59,687 bases of DNA from Treponema sp. (GTDB taxonomy: Bacteria; Spirochaetota; Spirochaetia; Treponematales; Treponemataceae), in contig NZ_JAILGZ010000127.1 in NCBI RefSeq assembly GCF_024696245.1, positions 1 to 59,687 of the forward strand, given 5' to 3'. Position 1 is the first letter of the stretch. The number at the start of each line of letters is the position of its first letter. Below the pieces are notes generated by a model. It searched no databases, had not been told where the DNA came from, and was given only the letters and a program-made list of their open reading frames with translations. A program made the translations under genes and the position numbers. Positions 1-8,774 of this stretch are shown here, one piece after another.

Positions 1-1
1 T

Positions 2-319
2 ATAGAAAAATATTCTGATAAAGCATGGTTCTCCTTTAAGGGTATATATGACAATACTAAGGCCTGGTATGAGCAGTATGGATCTTACAGGGGGTATGAT
101 GAAGGTGGTAAAGCATACCTTGCAAAGCATGATTATATAAAATTTTGTGGAACCATTTATGACAATATTATCTGGAATGATGATTATACATCATGTAGTA
201 ATACAGAAGGAGATGCAACGGTAACCTTTACAGTTAAAGATAATAAAGATGGAACTGTTACTCTTAAAAAGGATGATGAAAGTGTAACCCTGACTTTTGA
301 AGGTTACTCTGTGAAGTAA
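2..319 (+). CDS. C-terminal part of an unknown protein (5' end outside window)
   Basis: An open frame runs from the first bases of the window to a TAA at 317-319, giving about 105 residues with no start in view. The visible part is rich in Tyr, Trp, Asp and Lys, with alternating polar and hydrophobic residues near the end (TVTFTVKDNKDGTVTLKK), which suggests a beta-rich, possibly extracytoplasmic domain. I recognise no family. A strong terminator follows within 20 bases, so this gene ends its own transcript, separate from tpiA. The function is unknown. Confidence 0.65.
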   Translation: MEKYSDKAWFSFKGIYDNTKAWYEQYGSYRGYDEGGKAYLAKHDYIKFCGTIYDNIIWNDDYTSCSNTEGDATVTFTVKDNKDGTVTLKKDDESVTLTFEGYSVK

Positions 320-338
320 ATCCCTTTCTTAGTTTTTT

Positions 339-380
339 ATGCGGCTTTCCTATTATTAAGGAGGCCGCATTTTTTTTTTA
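339..380 (+). terminator. Rho-independent terminator after the partial gene
   Basis: An ATGCGGC arm at 339-345, extended by imperfect pairing to 351, pairs with GCCGCAT at 364-370. A run of nine T follows at 371-379. It lies 20 bases after the stop of the preceding frame and before the tpiA promoter. Confidence 0.85.
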
Positions 381-406
381 TAGCCAGGGTTAAGTAAAGT
401 GTAATA

Positions 407-435
407 TTGAAAAAACTCTGCTGATTCATTACTAT
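407..435 (+). promoter_or_regulatory. Predicted sigma-70 type promoter of tpiA
   Basis: TTGAAA at 407-412 and TACTAT at 430-435 are separated by exactly 17 bases. The predicted start is near 442, giving a leader of about 60 nt before tpiA. Apart from this promoter and the terminator, the gap 320-502 holds nothing I can name. Confidence 0.6.
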
Positions 436-502
436 GGTCACTGAATAAATAATACTTGTCCTTGTTCTGTAAAAGCAGGGGAAGGGCACACAGGAGATAA
501 AC

Positions 503-1252
503 ATGGCACGTACACATTATATTGCCGGAAACTGGAAGATGAACACAACTAAGGCAGAAGCAGTTAAACTTGCTCAGGACCTTGTTGCAGCCCTCAAAGG
601 AAAAACAAATAAATTCATGATTGGTGTTCCTTTTGTATACCTTGATGCAGTTGCTCAGGTTGTAAAAGGTTCAAATATTCTTCTTGCAGCTCAGGATTGT
701 GCTGCTACTGACAATGGTGCCCACACTGGTGAAGTTTCTACAGCTATGCTTAAGGATATCGGATGCCAGGCTGTAATTCTCGGACATTCAGAACGCCGCC
801 ACGAAATCGGTGAATCAGACGAACTTATCAATAAAAAGGTACGCAAGGCCCTTAATGATGGTCTCGAAGTAGACCTCTGCATTGGTGAACTTTTAAGCGA
901 ACGTGAAGCAGGAGAAGCTGAACAGGTTTGTGCATTCCAGCTTTCTGCAGGTCTTGCAGGCGTAACAGAAGAACAGATGAAGAATGTTACAATTGCCTAC
1001 GAACCTGTATGGGCTATCGGAACAGGTAAAACTGCTACTCCTGAAGATGCTCAGGCTATCCACAAGTTTATCCGCGGATACATTGCAAAGCTTTACAACC
1101 AGAAAGTTGCTGATGAAGTAATCATTCAGTACGGTGGTTCAATGAAAGCTTCAAATGCACCTGAACTTCTTGCACAGCCTGATATTGACGGTGGTCTTAT
1201 CGGTGGTGCTTCCCTTAAGGCAGAAACATTCACACCAATCTGTGAATGCTAA
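503..1252 (+). CDS. tpiA: Triosephosphate isomerase
   Basis: Interconverts dihydroxyacetone phosphate and glyceraldehyde 3-phosphate in cytosolic glycolysis. The 249 residues match the usual length for the family. Visible motifs are the N-terminal GNWKMN with the substrate-binding Lys, the catalytic His in ILGHSERR, the catalytic Glu in AYEPVWAIGTGK followed by the flexible loop, and the phosphate-binding GGSMKASN and GGLIGGASL near the C-terminus. The ATG at 503 follows an AGGAGA Shine-Dalgarno at 492-497. The gene has its own promoter and terminator and so looks monocistronic. It lies upstream of secG and the V-ATPase operon. Confidence 0.97.
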   Translation: MARTHYIAGNWKMNTTKAEAVKLAQDLVAALKGKTNKFMIGVPFVYLDAVAQVVKGSNILLAAQDCAATDNGAHTGEVSTAMLKDIGCQAVILGHSERRHEIGESDELINKKVRKALNDGLEVDLCIGELLSEREAGEAEQVCAFQLSAGLAGVTEEQMKNVTIAYEPVWAIGTGKTATPEDAQAIHKFIRGYIAKLYNQKVADEVIIQYGGSMKASNAPELLAQPDIDGGLIGGASLKAETFTPICEC

Positions 1253-1274
1253 TTAATCCCTCTCCGGGTATATA

Positions 1275-1312
1275 AACGGCTGCACTGTAAAAGTGCGGCT
1301 GTTTTTTTTTTC
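1275..1312 (+). terminator. Rho-independent terminator of tpiA
   Basis: An ACGGCTGCACT arm pairs with AGTGCGGCTGT, with two G-T wobbles and a short TGTAAA-type loop, and is followed by a run of T ending at about 1311. It lies about 22 bases after the tpiA stop. Confidence 0.8.
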
Positions 1313-1328
1313 AGTAAGTTAAAGTTAA

Positions 1329-1357
1329 TTGACTTGACTAGAATTATTGAGTATTAT
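1329..1357 (+). promoter_or_regulatory. Predicted promoter of the secG / V-ATPase operon
   Basis: TTGACT at 1329-1334 and TATTAT at 1352-1357 have a 17-base spacer. No other strong promoter or terminator is visible until 11283, so this site may drive the whole 10-kb unit. A short hairpin (TCCGT / ACGGA, about 1390-1406) lies just upstream of the secG Shine-Dalgarno. Confidence 0.6.
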
Positions 1358-1418
1358 TTTAGCTACATTATAAATTAATTTAATTTGTGTCCGTAAAAGT
1401 GACGGATGGGAGAAGAAA

Positions 1419-1808
1419 ATGGATATTGTAAAGGCAATATTGGTTGCAGCATTTGTTATCGTATGTATTCTGCTGGTTTTGCTGGTTCTTGTTCAGAATG
1501 AAGACAGCAACGGCATGGGAAGTGCCTTTGGCGGCGGAGCAAGCACAGCTTTTGGTGCTCACGGAGCAAGTGTCCTTACAAAGACAACAGGCGTACTTGT
1601 TGTTTTGTTTTTTGTAATTACAATCGGAATTGCTTTGATTAATGCTAAATTCGGTGCAAAAAAGTCTGCAGACGACCTTGCAGGTAAAGAAGCAGCAGAA
1701 AGCACAGCAGCAGAAACTTCTGAAGATGCAGACTGGGATACACTTCTTGGTGACGGTGCTGCAGCAGAAACTACAGAAGCTGCAGTAGAAACACCAGCAG
1801 CTGAGTAA
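1419..1808 (+). CDS. secG: Preprotein translocase subunit SecG
   Basis: Small accessory subunit of the SecYEG channel in the cytoplasmic membrane. The 129 residues contain two hydrophobic segments (about 3-24 and 52-74) flanking the conserved glycine-rich loop with GSAFGGGAS and TAFG, the SecG signature. After the second membrane helix there is an unusually long acidic, Ala/Glu-rich tail (about residues 80-129) compared with the ~75-residue core. The ATG follows GGGAGAAG. This is the first gene of the long operon that continues into the V-ATPase subunits. Confidence 0.9.
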   Translation: MDIVKAILVAAFVIVCILLVLLVLVQNEDSNGMGSAFGGGASTAFGAHGASVLTKTTGVLVVLFFVITIGIALINAKFGAKKSADDLAGKEAAESTAAETSEDADWDTLLGDGAAAETTEAAVETPAAE

Positions 1809-1828
1809 TTGAACCGGAGGTTCGCAGT

Positions 1829-2281
1829 ATGGTTTTGCAGCAGATTTTTTCAGAAAATACCATTATAATGGATTTACAGAGTGAATCTAAAGATGAACTT
1901 TTTCATGAAATGGTTCAGAAAATCGTAGATGCTAATCCTGCTGTGGACAGAAAAGCAGCTCTTGATGCTTTATTTTCACGAGAAGAAAAAATGACAACAG
2001 GCATTGTTTATCAGGTAGCAGTACCTCACGGGGTGCTGGATAATCTTGATAAGGCCTGTGGTGCTTTTGGTATCAGTAAAAAGGGGATTGAATACGGTTC
2101 TATTGACGGCAATGACGTTCATTACGTATTTATGTTCCTTTTTAGTGCTGATGATAATTCAGGACATCTAAAGGCCCTGAAGGAACTCTCGCTTTTGTTA
2201 CAAAAGCCTGAATTTATCGGAAAGCTTTCAGGTGCTTCTTCTCCAAAAGAAGTGCTTTCACTGCTCTCTGATATTGATTAG
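1829..2281 (+). CDS. PTS EIIA (PtsN/EIIA-fructose-type) domain protein
   Basis: Single EIIA type-2 domain of 150 residues. These accept phosphate from HPr on a conserved histidine and either feed a sugar permease or, as EIIA-Ntr/PtsN, act only as regulators. The phosphorylatable His is H67 in the VAVPHG motif, preceded by a REEKMTTG segment typical of the family. No EIIB or EIIC gene is nearby, so a regulatory role is more likely than transport. It sits between secG and the V-ATPase genes, 20 bases after secG and 11 before the next gene. Regulation of ion or energy status is an inference from position only. Confidence 0.8.
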   Translation: MVLQQIFSENTIIMDLQSESKDELFHEMVQKIVDANPAVDRKAALDALFSREEKMTTGIVYQVAVPHGVLDNLDKACGAFGISKKGIEYGSIDGNDVHYVFMFLFSADDNSGHLKALKELSLLLQKPEFIGKLSGASSPKEVLSLLSDID

Positions 2282-2292
2282 GGGAGATTGCT

Positions 2293-2601
2293 ATGGCTGC
2301 AGAACAGGACGATGTAATCCGTCACCTTCTTCAGATAGAAGATGAGGCTTCAGAACTGGTAAAGGAAGCTCAGGTAGAAGCAGAAGGTATAATTGCAGCT
2401 GCAAAAGCCCGGACAGACGCTCAATTTAAAAAAGAATTTGAAACAGTTTCATCAGAAATAGAAAAAAACGAATCCCTTAAAAGAGACAATATTACAGCTT
2501 CTCATAAAGAGCAGCTTCAGCAGTATAAAGACAGCCTGACTGCTTATAAAAAGGATTTTGATTCATTTAACAGTCTTATGGATAGTCTTTTGAAGGCTTA
2601 G
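2293..2601 (+). CDS. V-type ATPase peripheral-stalk subunit G (H-type coiled coil)
   Basis: A 102-residue, strongly charged, helix-forming protein with heptad-like spacing throughout and Ala/Glu/Lys-rich repeats such as VKEAQVEAEGIIAAAKA. Length, composition and place at the head of a V-ATPase operon match the short stalk subunit (NtpF/AtpH/G) that pairs with subunit E to hold the catalytic head. No enzymatic motif is expected or seen. ATG at 2293, 11 bases after the EIIA stop, with GGGGAG upstream. The assignment rests mainly on context and the coiled-coil character. Confidence 0.75.
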   Translation: MAAEQDDVIRHLLQIEDEASELVKEAQVEAEGIIAAAKARTDAQFKKEFETVSSEIEKNESLKRDNITASHKEQLQQYKDSLTAYKKDFDSFNSLMDSLLKA

Positions 2602-2610
2602 GAGTGTGCT

Positions 2611-3618
2611 ATGGCAATGGATAAGACTGCTGCCCGTTCCTATGTTTATGCAAAAGCCTGTGCCATTCTTTCCCGGGCCTATGTAGGGGATAATGCCAGA
2701 GCCCTTTTTTCTGCAAAATCCCTGTCTGATTTATGGTCCCTGGTTTTTAAAACAGAAATACCTGCCGTTCCTCAGGTTATGCTTACAAAAAAAATTCAGT
2801 CAGAAGCTTCTGCACGTTTTGTAGAAGAATTACGTTCCCTTCTTGCCAATTATTCAAGTCCGGATCCGCTTTTAGTAAAATTCATACAGTCCTTTGAATA
2901 CGAAAACTTTAAGACTATAACAGGCGCTTTGTGTTACGGAGAAAAAACTCTGCCCGAAATCACGGATATTCATCCCTTTGGTTTTATTAAATACGAAAAA
3001 TGGCCTGACTTAAAAGAAATGACTTCAGATTCTGAAATTTCATGGTATAATACAGTACCGGAAGCTCAGAAACTTCATGAAGCAGACTTTGCCCTTGATT
3101 CTTTTTACATGAAAGGCTTGTGGGCTCAGGTAAAAAAGTCTTCTTCTGAATGCCGTTCCGACCTTATGAAGCTTATAGGCCGGAAGATTTGTCTTGATAA
3201 TGCAATATGGGCTTTAAGGCTTAAGATTTACTATCATATGAAAAATGAGGATATTTATCCCCACCTTGTTTATGAAGATCAGTCTAAGGGCCTTAAGGAT
3301 TATTTTGTTCAGGACGCTGTTACCGTATTGTCTTTTGATACAGATGATTACGAACAGTGGCATAAATGGAAGTACAGGGATTTGCTTAATCCCCACGAAG
3401 AAGGTCTTGTCTGGACTGTAGACCCAAGATGGATTAATAATTCATTTAAAGTCAGATATGCCAGGGAGTCCAGAAAACTTTTCCATTTACATCCTTTTAC
3501 TGAGTGTCCTCTGGTATGCCTTTATATTTTAAAAAGGCAGGAGCTTGAAAATATCTGTACTGCAGCTGAGGGTCTGAGACTTAATGTCAGCTTTGAAGCG
3601 GAGGTAAAAAATGGCTAA
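2611..3618 (+). CDS. ntpC: V-type ATPase subunit C (AC39/d-type)
   Basis: This 335-residue, mostly helical, soluble subunit couples the central rotor shaft to the membrane c-ring. The N-terminus (SYVYAKACAILSRAYVGD followed by LSDLWSLVF) fits the V-type d/C subunit family, and the length is normal. It lies 9 bases after subunit G and overlaps subunit I by 8 bases, indicating translational coupling. No catalytic residues are expected. Confidence 0.8.
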   Translation: MAMDKTAARSYVYAKACAILSRAYVGDNARALFSAKSLSDLWSLVFKTEIPAVPQVMLTKKIQSEASARFVEELRSLLANYSSPDPLLVKFIQSFEYENFKTITGALCYGEKTLPEITDIHPFGFIKYEKWPDLKEMTSDSEISWYNTVPEAQKLHEADFALDSFYMKGLWAQVKKSSSECRSDLMKLIGRKICLDNAIWALRLKIYYHMKNEDIYPHLVYEDQSKGLKDYFVQDAVTVLSFDTDDYEQWHKWKYRDLLNPHEEGLVWTVDPRWINNSFKVRYARESRKLFHLHPFTECPLVCLYILKRQELENICTAAEGLRLNVSFEAEVKNG

Positions 3619-5620
3619 GACAACACCTATGCGTCTTCTTGAACTGATGATTTTAAAGGACGATATTGATTCTGTCCTTACTTATCTTGGTAAACTGGGG
3701 GATTTTCAGTTTCAGCAGGATTTTGATTCAGCTGCCGGAGAAGATAAAAAACTTAACCCTGATACTGATATTTTTGCCAGACTTCAAAGTGCCCGCTCTT
3801 ATCTTAATATAGAAGATCTTGATCATTTTACAGAAGCTGTTTCCCTGCCGTCTCAGGAAGAAAGGGGTCAGGCTGTAAAACTTTATACTACAGCAGAAGA
3901 CCTGCATAACAGGGAAGTTGAATGCGGAGAAAATCTTAAAAGAATAGCTGCTTCTTATAAGGAAGCTTCATCCTTTTCTAACCTTAAGGTGCCTTATTCC
4001 CAGCTGGAAAGCCTTTCTTTCCTTACTTTAAGAATAGGCCGCATAGAGGAAGGGCTTTATGATTCCCTGGCTTCTTCTTTAGGCTCCAATGCCATTCTTA
4101 CAACTTTAGGTAATGATAAAAGTAAAATTCTGGCCGCTTCTTCAAAAAAAGGCCGTTTTTTTATGGACAGCGAACTTAAAAAGGCAGGTTTTGTAGAAAT
4201 CAAGCTGCCTAAGGATTTTAAGGGAGTACCTGATGAACTCCTTAAGGCTCTTGAAGGAGAGGTAAACGCGGCAAAGGCAGAGCTGGAAGAAGTTCAGCTT
4301 CAGAGAAAAAATTTTGCAGAAACTCATAAAGATATGCTGCTGCACCTGCTTCAATCTTTTTCTGTTTCAAGTCAGCTTAATTCAGTTAAAAATAAACTTG
4401 AGTCAACAGATTTTGTATACAGAATTACGGGATGGATTCCTGCATGGGAAAGCCGTTCCCTTATTCGTACCCTGGATGACCTTACAAAGGGCAGGGCAGG
4501 CATAAGGGAATTTCTTCCAGGCGAAGTCAGGTCTGTAATAGAAGGCAGGGAAAAGGTTCCTGTTCAGTTAAAGCATGGTTCCTTAATTAAATCATTCCAG
4601 AGACTTATATTCAGCTACGGTTCTCCTTTGTATGGAACTGTAGATCCTACACCTTTTGTTGCTGTTTTCTTTACTGTCCTCTTTGGCATAATGTTTGGTG
4701 ATGCAGGACAGGGCCTTGTATTCCTTTTACTTGGTATTCTTATGACCTTAAATAAGATGAAGCTGGCCGGATGGGAAAAATTCGGGCGGATTTTTATCTG
4801 TATAGGTATTTCAAGTATGATAATGGGGCTTCTTACAGGTGAATTCTTTGCCTCAGAAGAAGTTCTTAAACCTTTTAACCGCTTTGTTCATTCCCTTGCC
4901 GGGGTTACTGATTATGAAGAAGCTTCAGAACCTATCCTCAAACTTATGCCTAATGGAACGGATTCTTCTTCAGTTGTAAGGATGTTCATGTTTTTTGGAT
5001 TTACTATAGCAGTAGGCTTTGTAATCAATACCTGCGGTATTATAATAAATATTGTAAATCAGTTTGCCCTTAATCATAAGGGAAGGGCTCTTTTTGGAAA
5101 AACTGGTATTACCGGTGCCATCTTCTTCTGGTACGTAATTATTTTTGCAGTCCTTACAGCCTTTGGTTTACATAAACCGGCCCTGTATGATGTGATTATA
5201 ATTGGTGTAAGCCTTTTCTTTACGGCTTTTGGAGAAGTTTTTGAGCGCCTTGTTGATGGAGAGCGTCCTGTATTTGAAAACGGACTTTTCAGTGCAGTAA
5301 TAAGTGCTGTAGTAGAAGTTATAGAAATTATTTCTTCTTATCTTTCTAATACAGTAAGTTTTGTCCGCGTAGGTGCCTTTGCCCTGGCTCATGCGGTTCT
5401 TGGCTCCATTATTTCTACAATGATGGCACAGGTTCCGGCTGCAGCAGGAAAAATGGCTGTCCTTGTGGCTGGTAATGCCATTGTTATTGTTCTTGAAGGC
5501 ATGATTGTTGCCATTCAGGTTGTAAGGCTTCAGTATTATGAATTCTTCAGTAAGTTCTTTACGGAAACTGGAAGGGAATTCAAGCCTTTTGCATTTGTAT
5601 ATAACTGTCAGAGACAGTAG
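3611..5620 (+). CDS. ntpI: V-type ATPase subunit I (a-type stator)
   Basis: Membrane stator subunit carrying the ion half-channels. The 669 residues divide into an N-terminal soluble half (about 1-340, with helical stalk-binding segments) and a C-terminal half of seven or eight membrane helices starting near VDPTPFVAVFFTVLFG. The motif SNTVSFVRVGAFALAHA carries the Arg that faces the c-ring carboxylate, and the end has the family pattern EGMIVAIQVVRLQYYEFFSKF. The start overlaps the subunit C stop by 8 bases and is preceded by GGAGG at 3601-3605. Confidence 0.93.
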   Translation: MAKTTPMRLLELMILKDDIDSVLTYLGKLGDFQFQQDFDSAAGEDKKLNPDTDIFARLQSARSYLNIEDLDHFTEAVSLPSQEERGQAVKLYTTAEDLHNREVECGENLKRIAASYKEASSFSNLKVPYSQLESLSFLTLRIGRIEEGLYDSLASSLGSNAILTTLGNDKSKILAASSKKGRFFMDSELKKAGFVEIKLPKDFKGVPDELLKALEGEVNAAKAELEEVQLQRKNFAETHKDMLLHLLQSFSVSSQLNSVKNKLESTDFVYRITGWIPAWESRSLIRTLDDLTKGRAGIREFLPGEVRSVIEGREKVPVQLKHGSLIKSFQRLIFSYGSPLYGTVDPTPFVAVFFTVLFGIMFGDAGQGLVFLLLGILMTLNKMKLAGWEKFGRIFICIGISSMIMGLLTGEFFASEEVLKPFNRFVHSLAGVTDYEEASEPILKLMPNGTDSSSVVRMFMFFGFTIAVGFVINTCGIIINIVNQFALNHKGRALFGKTGITGAIFFWYVIIFAVLTAFGLHKPALYDVIIIGVSLFFTAFGEVFERLVDGERPVFENGLFSAVISAVVEVIEIISSYLSNTVSFVRVGAFALAHAVLGSIISTMMAQVPAAAGKMAVLVAGNAIVIVLEGMIVAIQVVRLQYYEFFSKFFTETGREFKPFAFVYNCQRQ

Positions 5621-5638
5621 TTATAGAGAGGTATATTT

Positions 5639-6016
5639 ATGAATAAGAAATTTTTTGCATTTGTAGCTTCATTTCTTCTGCTTGGTGCATTTTCAGCATT
5701 TGCTCAGGAAGCAGTTACTCTTAGCACAGACAATCAGGCTTCAGAAGTTCAGGCTGTAGAAAGCACAGAAACAGAGACTGCTGCAGAAAAAACAGATACA
5801 GGTCTTTCCGGTGCAATCAAGTACATCGCTGCTGCAATTGCCGTAGGTTTTGCATGTATTGGTGGTGCAATGGCTGTAGGAAAAATCGGTGCAGCTGCCA
5901 TGGGTGCAATGAGTGAAAATGCTGAACTTTCAGGTAAGGCACTTCCATTCGTAGGTCTTGCAGAAGGTATCTGTCTCTGGGGATTCCTTGTTGCACTTTT
6001 CATCATAATAATGTAA
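5639..6016 (+). CDS. ntpK: V-type ATPase rotor ring subunit K (c subunit) with signal peptide
   Basis: Forms the ion-carrying ring. The 125 residues begin with a typical signal peptide (MNKKFFAFVASFLLLGAFSA, likely cut after AFA at 22), then a Glu/Thr-rich linker (about 23-55), then one helical hairpin: helix 1 rich in Gly/Ala (about 58-88) and helix 2 with GLAEGICLWGF. E109 is the ion-binding carboxylate. It is thus a one-hairpin (8-kDa core) c subunit rather than the duplicated 16-kDa type. Helix 1 shows no Gln or other obvious sodium ligand, so proton coupling seems more likely, which is an inference. The neighbours are the other V-ATPase genes. Confidence 0.9.
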   Translation: MNKKFFAFVASFLLLGAFSAFAQEAVTLSTDNQASEVQAVESTETETAAEKTDTGLSGAIKYIAAAIAVGFACIGGAMAVGKIGAAAMGAMSENAELSGKALPFVGLAEGICLWGFLVALFIIIM

Positions 6017-6032
6017 ACGGAATATTTTCATT

Positions 6033-6347
6033 TTGGAATATTTTGTAATCGGAGAACGGGAAATTGTTCTCGGATTCATGCTTGCCGGTGTTAAAGGTCA
6101 GGTTGCAGATAACAGAACTGCAGCCCTGGATGCCTTTAATGCCGCTACAAATGATTTATCCGCAGAAAAAATAAAGGTTCTCATTCTTACAGAGGATGTT
6201 TCTGACATGCTGGCAGAAGAAGTAAAACGCTGGCAGATGAAGGGTAAGGCACCTCTTATTGTAGAGATTCCAGGGCTTGGCGGTCACATTAAGGGCAGAA
6301 AATCTTTGTCTGATGCAATTCGTGAAGCTGTGGGTATTCAGATTTAG
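6033..6347 (+). CDS. ntpG: V-type ATPase subunit F, TTG start
   Basis: A small central-shaft subunit of 104 residues (F in the general naming, NtpG in Enterococcus). The start EYFVIGEREIVLGFMLAGVKG and the later LILTEDVSDML and PLIVEIPGL fit the Rossmann-like F-subunit fold. The best start is TTG at 6033, because the conserved beta-strand begins immediately after it and no in-frame ATG precedes it. It lies 16 bases after subunit K and 19 before subunit E. Confidence 0.85.
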   Translation: MEYFVIGEREIVLGFMLAGVKGQVADNRTAALDAFNAATNDLSAEKIKVLILTEDVSDMLAEEVKRWQMKGKAPLIVEIPGLGGHIKGRKSLSDAIREAVGIQI

Positions 6348-6366
6348 TTAGTATCGGTTAGGTATT

Positions 6367-7005
6367 ATGGAAGAATTACGTTCAACAGATATCCTTGATA
6401 AAGAAATACGTACCGACAGTGGTAAAAAGGCTGAAAGTATAAAGGAAAAGGCTCTTGCAGATGCCCGCTCAATAGAAGAAGGCCTTGCTGAGCGTATTGC
6501 CCTTGCAAGAAAAAATGCAGAGGATGCATCTTCTCAGCGTCTTGAATTATTTGAAAAAAACACTCAAAGCTCTCTTCCTCTGGAAAAGCAGCGTTATCTG
6601 GTTTCATATATATATTCATCAGTTATTGAAGGAATTAATTCATATTTTGAGTCTGCCGGAGAAAATAAGAGGCTCCAGGTAATCAGGAATATGGCAGAAA
6701 AAGCAAAGAAAGTATGCGGGGATAAAAAAATGGATGCCCTGGTTTACGGTTTTTCACTGGATTCTGCTTCAAAAGTCCTTAAGGAGCTTTTTGGAACTTC
6801 TCTGGGAGATATTTCAGAAGGAAATCCTGCGGACCTTGCTTCGGAAGCCGTTGCCGGATTTAATCACAGGGAAGGAGTTGTCCTTAAAGCCCGTGATTTG
6901 TCCCTTACCTGCAGGCTTACTCTTGATCAGAAGGTAAAGGAACTTCTTGAATCACACAATCTTGAGCTGTCTCAGACTCTCTTTGGCGGAAGGTTACCGG
7001 AATGA
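6367..7005 (+). CDS. ntpE: V-type ATPase peripheral-stalk subunit E
   Basis: A 212-residue stalk subunit: an N-terminal charged coiled coil (about 1-75) that should pair with subunit G, then a C-terminal globular domain that docks on the catalytic head. The region ending in GGRLPE fits an E-subunit C-terminus, though the sequence is divergent. Its stop overlaps the subunit A start (ATGA at 7002-7005), so the two are translationally coupled. Order and size support the call more than any single motif. Confidence 0.78.
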   Translation: MEELRSTDILDKEIRTDSGKKAESIKEKALADARSIEEGLAERIALARKNAEDASSQRLELFEKNTQSSLPLEKQRYLVSYIYSSVIEGINSYFESAGENKRLQVIRNMAEKAKKVCGDKKMDALVYGFSLDSASKVLKELFGTSLGDISEGNPADLASEAVAGFNHREGVVLKARDLSLTCRLTLDQKVKELLESHNLELSQTLFGGRLPE

Positions 7006-8762
7006 TAAAAGGAAAAATTACCCGTATTTCAGGCCCTATTGTTTATGCCAGTGGTCTTGAAAACTGCGGTCTTTATGATGTAGTAGATGTTGGAGAAAAG
7101 CACCTTATTGGTGAAATAATACGCCAGAAAGAAGGCATGGCTACAATTCAGGTTTATGAAGATGTAACAGGCATGCATGTTGGAGAAGAAGTTGTAAGTA
7201 ACGAAAGGCCTTTGTCCTTAAGACTGGGACCTGGTCTTGTTGGTACAATTTATGACGGAATTCAGCGTCCCCTAAAAACCATGTATGAGGAAGGAGGAGC
7301 TTTTCTTCTTCCTGGTCAGAGGGCAGAGCCTATTGATGCCGTTAAAAAATGGGAATTTACCGCCTGTGTAGAAGAGGGCTGTCAGATTAAGCCTGGTATG
7401 GTCCTGGGCTCTGTAGAAGAAACTTCTTCCATTCATCATAAAATCATGGTGCCTCCTTATATAAAGGGAAGCCTTCTCTCTTCTTTTTCTGGATCCGGAA
7501 CTTATACCATTGATGAAGTAATCGGAAAAACAGATCTTGGTGAAGAAATAAAATTAAGCCACTACTGGCCTTTAAGAAAACCCCGTCCTTTTGCTCAGAA
7601 ACTTGAAGTAAGTCAGCCTCTGGTAACAGGATTAAGGGTAATAGACGTTTTCTTTCCTTTAAGTAAGGGTGGAACTGCTGCTATTCCAGGTGGTTTTGGA
7701 ACCGGAAAAACAATGACCCAGCATGCCATAGCTAAATGGTGTGATGCAGATCTTATCGTTTATATTGGCTGTGGAGAGCGTGGTAACGAAATGACAGACG
7801 TTCTTACAGACTTTCCAAAGCTTATTGACCCTAGAACAGGCCGTTCCCTTATGGAGCGGACCATTCTTATTGCAAACACTTCAAATATGCCTGTTGCAGC
7901 CCGTGAAGTTTCCCTTTATTCAGGAATTACCCTTGCTGAATATTACCGTGACATGGGTATGCATGTAGCAATTATGGCAGATTCAACATCCCGCTGGGCA
8001 GAAGCCTTACGTGAACTTTCAGGCCGTATGGAAGAAATGCCTGCAGAAGAAGGATTCCCTGCCTATCTTCCAACCCGTCTTGCAGAATTTTACGAAAGGG
8101 CAGGCCGTGTAAACTCACTGTCAGGCCAGGAAGGTTCTGTTTCTGTAATCGGTGCGGTTTCTCCTCCAGGTGGTGACTTTTCTGAACCTGTAACCCAGCA
8201 TACAAAACGCTTTATCAGATGTTTCTGGGCCTTAGACAGGGAACTTGCCAATGCCCGCCATTATCCTGCTATTGGCTGGATAGATTCTTATTCAGAATAT
8301 GCTGACGAAATTAAAGTCTGGTGGGATAAGTTTGATCCCCGCTGGTCAGAAATACGTGTAAAGGCCCTGGATCTGCTTAAAAGGGAACAGCGTCTTCAGC
8401 AGATTGTCCGTCTTATTGGTGCAGATGCCCTGCCGGAAAGTGACAGGCTGGTTCTTACTGTATCAGAAATGATTAAGAACGGCTTTTTACAGCAGGATGC
8501 CTTTGATAAGGTAGACCAGTTTTCTGTACCTGAAAAACAGGTTCAGATTCTTCTTTTAATAATGAATTTTTATCAGAGAGCTGCGGCCCTTATAAAAAAA
8601 GGCTGTCCTTTATCAAGGATAAATGAACTTACCGTTAAAAACGAAATTGTTCGTGCCAAGGGTGTAGTAGAAAATGATCAGCTGGAAAAGCTTTCTTCAA
8701 TTGATAACCATCTTGAATCACAGATGCTGGAGCTTGAACGTCTTTATCAGCGTGAATCTTAA
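7002..8762 (+). CDS. ntpA: V-type ATPase catalytic subunit A
   Basis: Catalytic ATP-binding subunit of the V1 head. The 586 residues match the family. The Walker A motif GGFGTGKT is at 230-237. The long non-homologous insertion typical of A subunits lies before it (about 115-190). GERGNEM, the [13 protein letters not shown] signature and [19 protein letters not shown] follow. It overlaps subunit E by 4 bases, and subunit B follows after 12 bases with GGGAG upstream. All catalytic motifs are intact. Confidence 0.97.
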   Translation: MIKGKITRISGPIVYASGLENCGLYDVVDVGEKHLIGEIIRQKEGMATIQVYEDVTGMHVGEEVVSNERPLSLRLGPGLVGTIYDGIQRPLKTMYEEGGAFLLPGQRAEPIDAVKKWEFTACVEEGCQIKPGMVLGSVEETSSIHHKIMVPPYIKGSLLSSFSGSGTYTIDEVIGKTDLGEEIKLSHYWPLRKPRPFAQKLEVSQPLVTGLRVIDVFFPLSKGGTAAIPGGFGTGKTMTQHAIAKWCDADLIVYIGCGERGNEMTDVLTDFPKLIDPRTGRSLMERTILIANTSNMPVAAREVSLYSGITLAEYYRDMGMHVAIMADSTSRWAEALRELSGRMEEMPAEEGFPAYLPTRLAEFYERAGRVNSLSGQEGSVSVIGAVSPPGGDFSEPVTQHTKRFIRCFWALDRELANARHYPAIGWIDSYSEYADEIKVWWDKFDPRWSEIRVKALDLLKREQRLQQIVRLIGADALPESDRLVLTVSEMIKNGFLQQDAFDKVDQFSVPEKQVQILLLIMNFYQRAAALIKKGCPLSRINELTVKNEIVRAKGVVENDQLEKLSSIDNHLESQMLELERLYQRES

Positions 8763-8774
8763 GGGAGTACTTTA

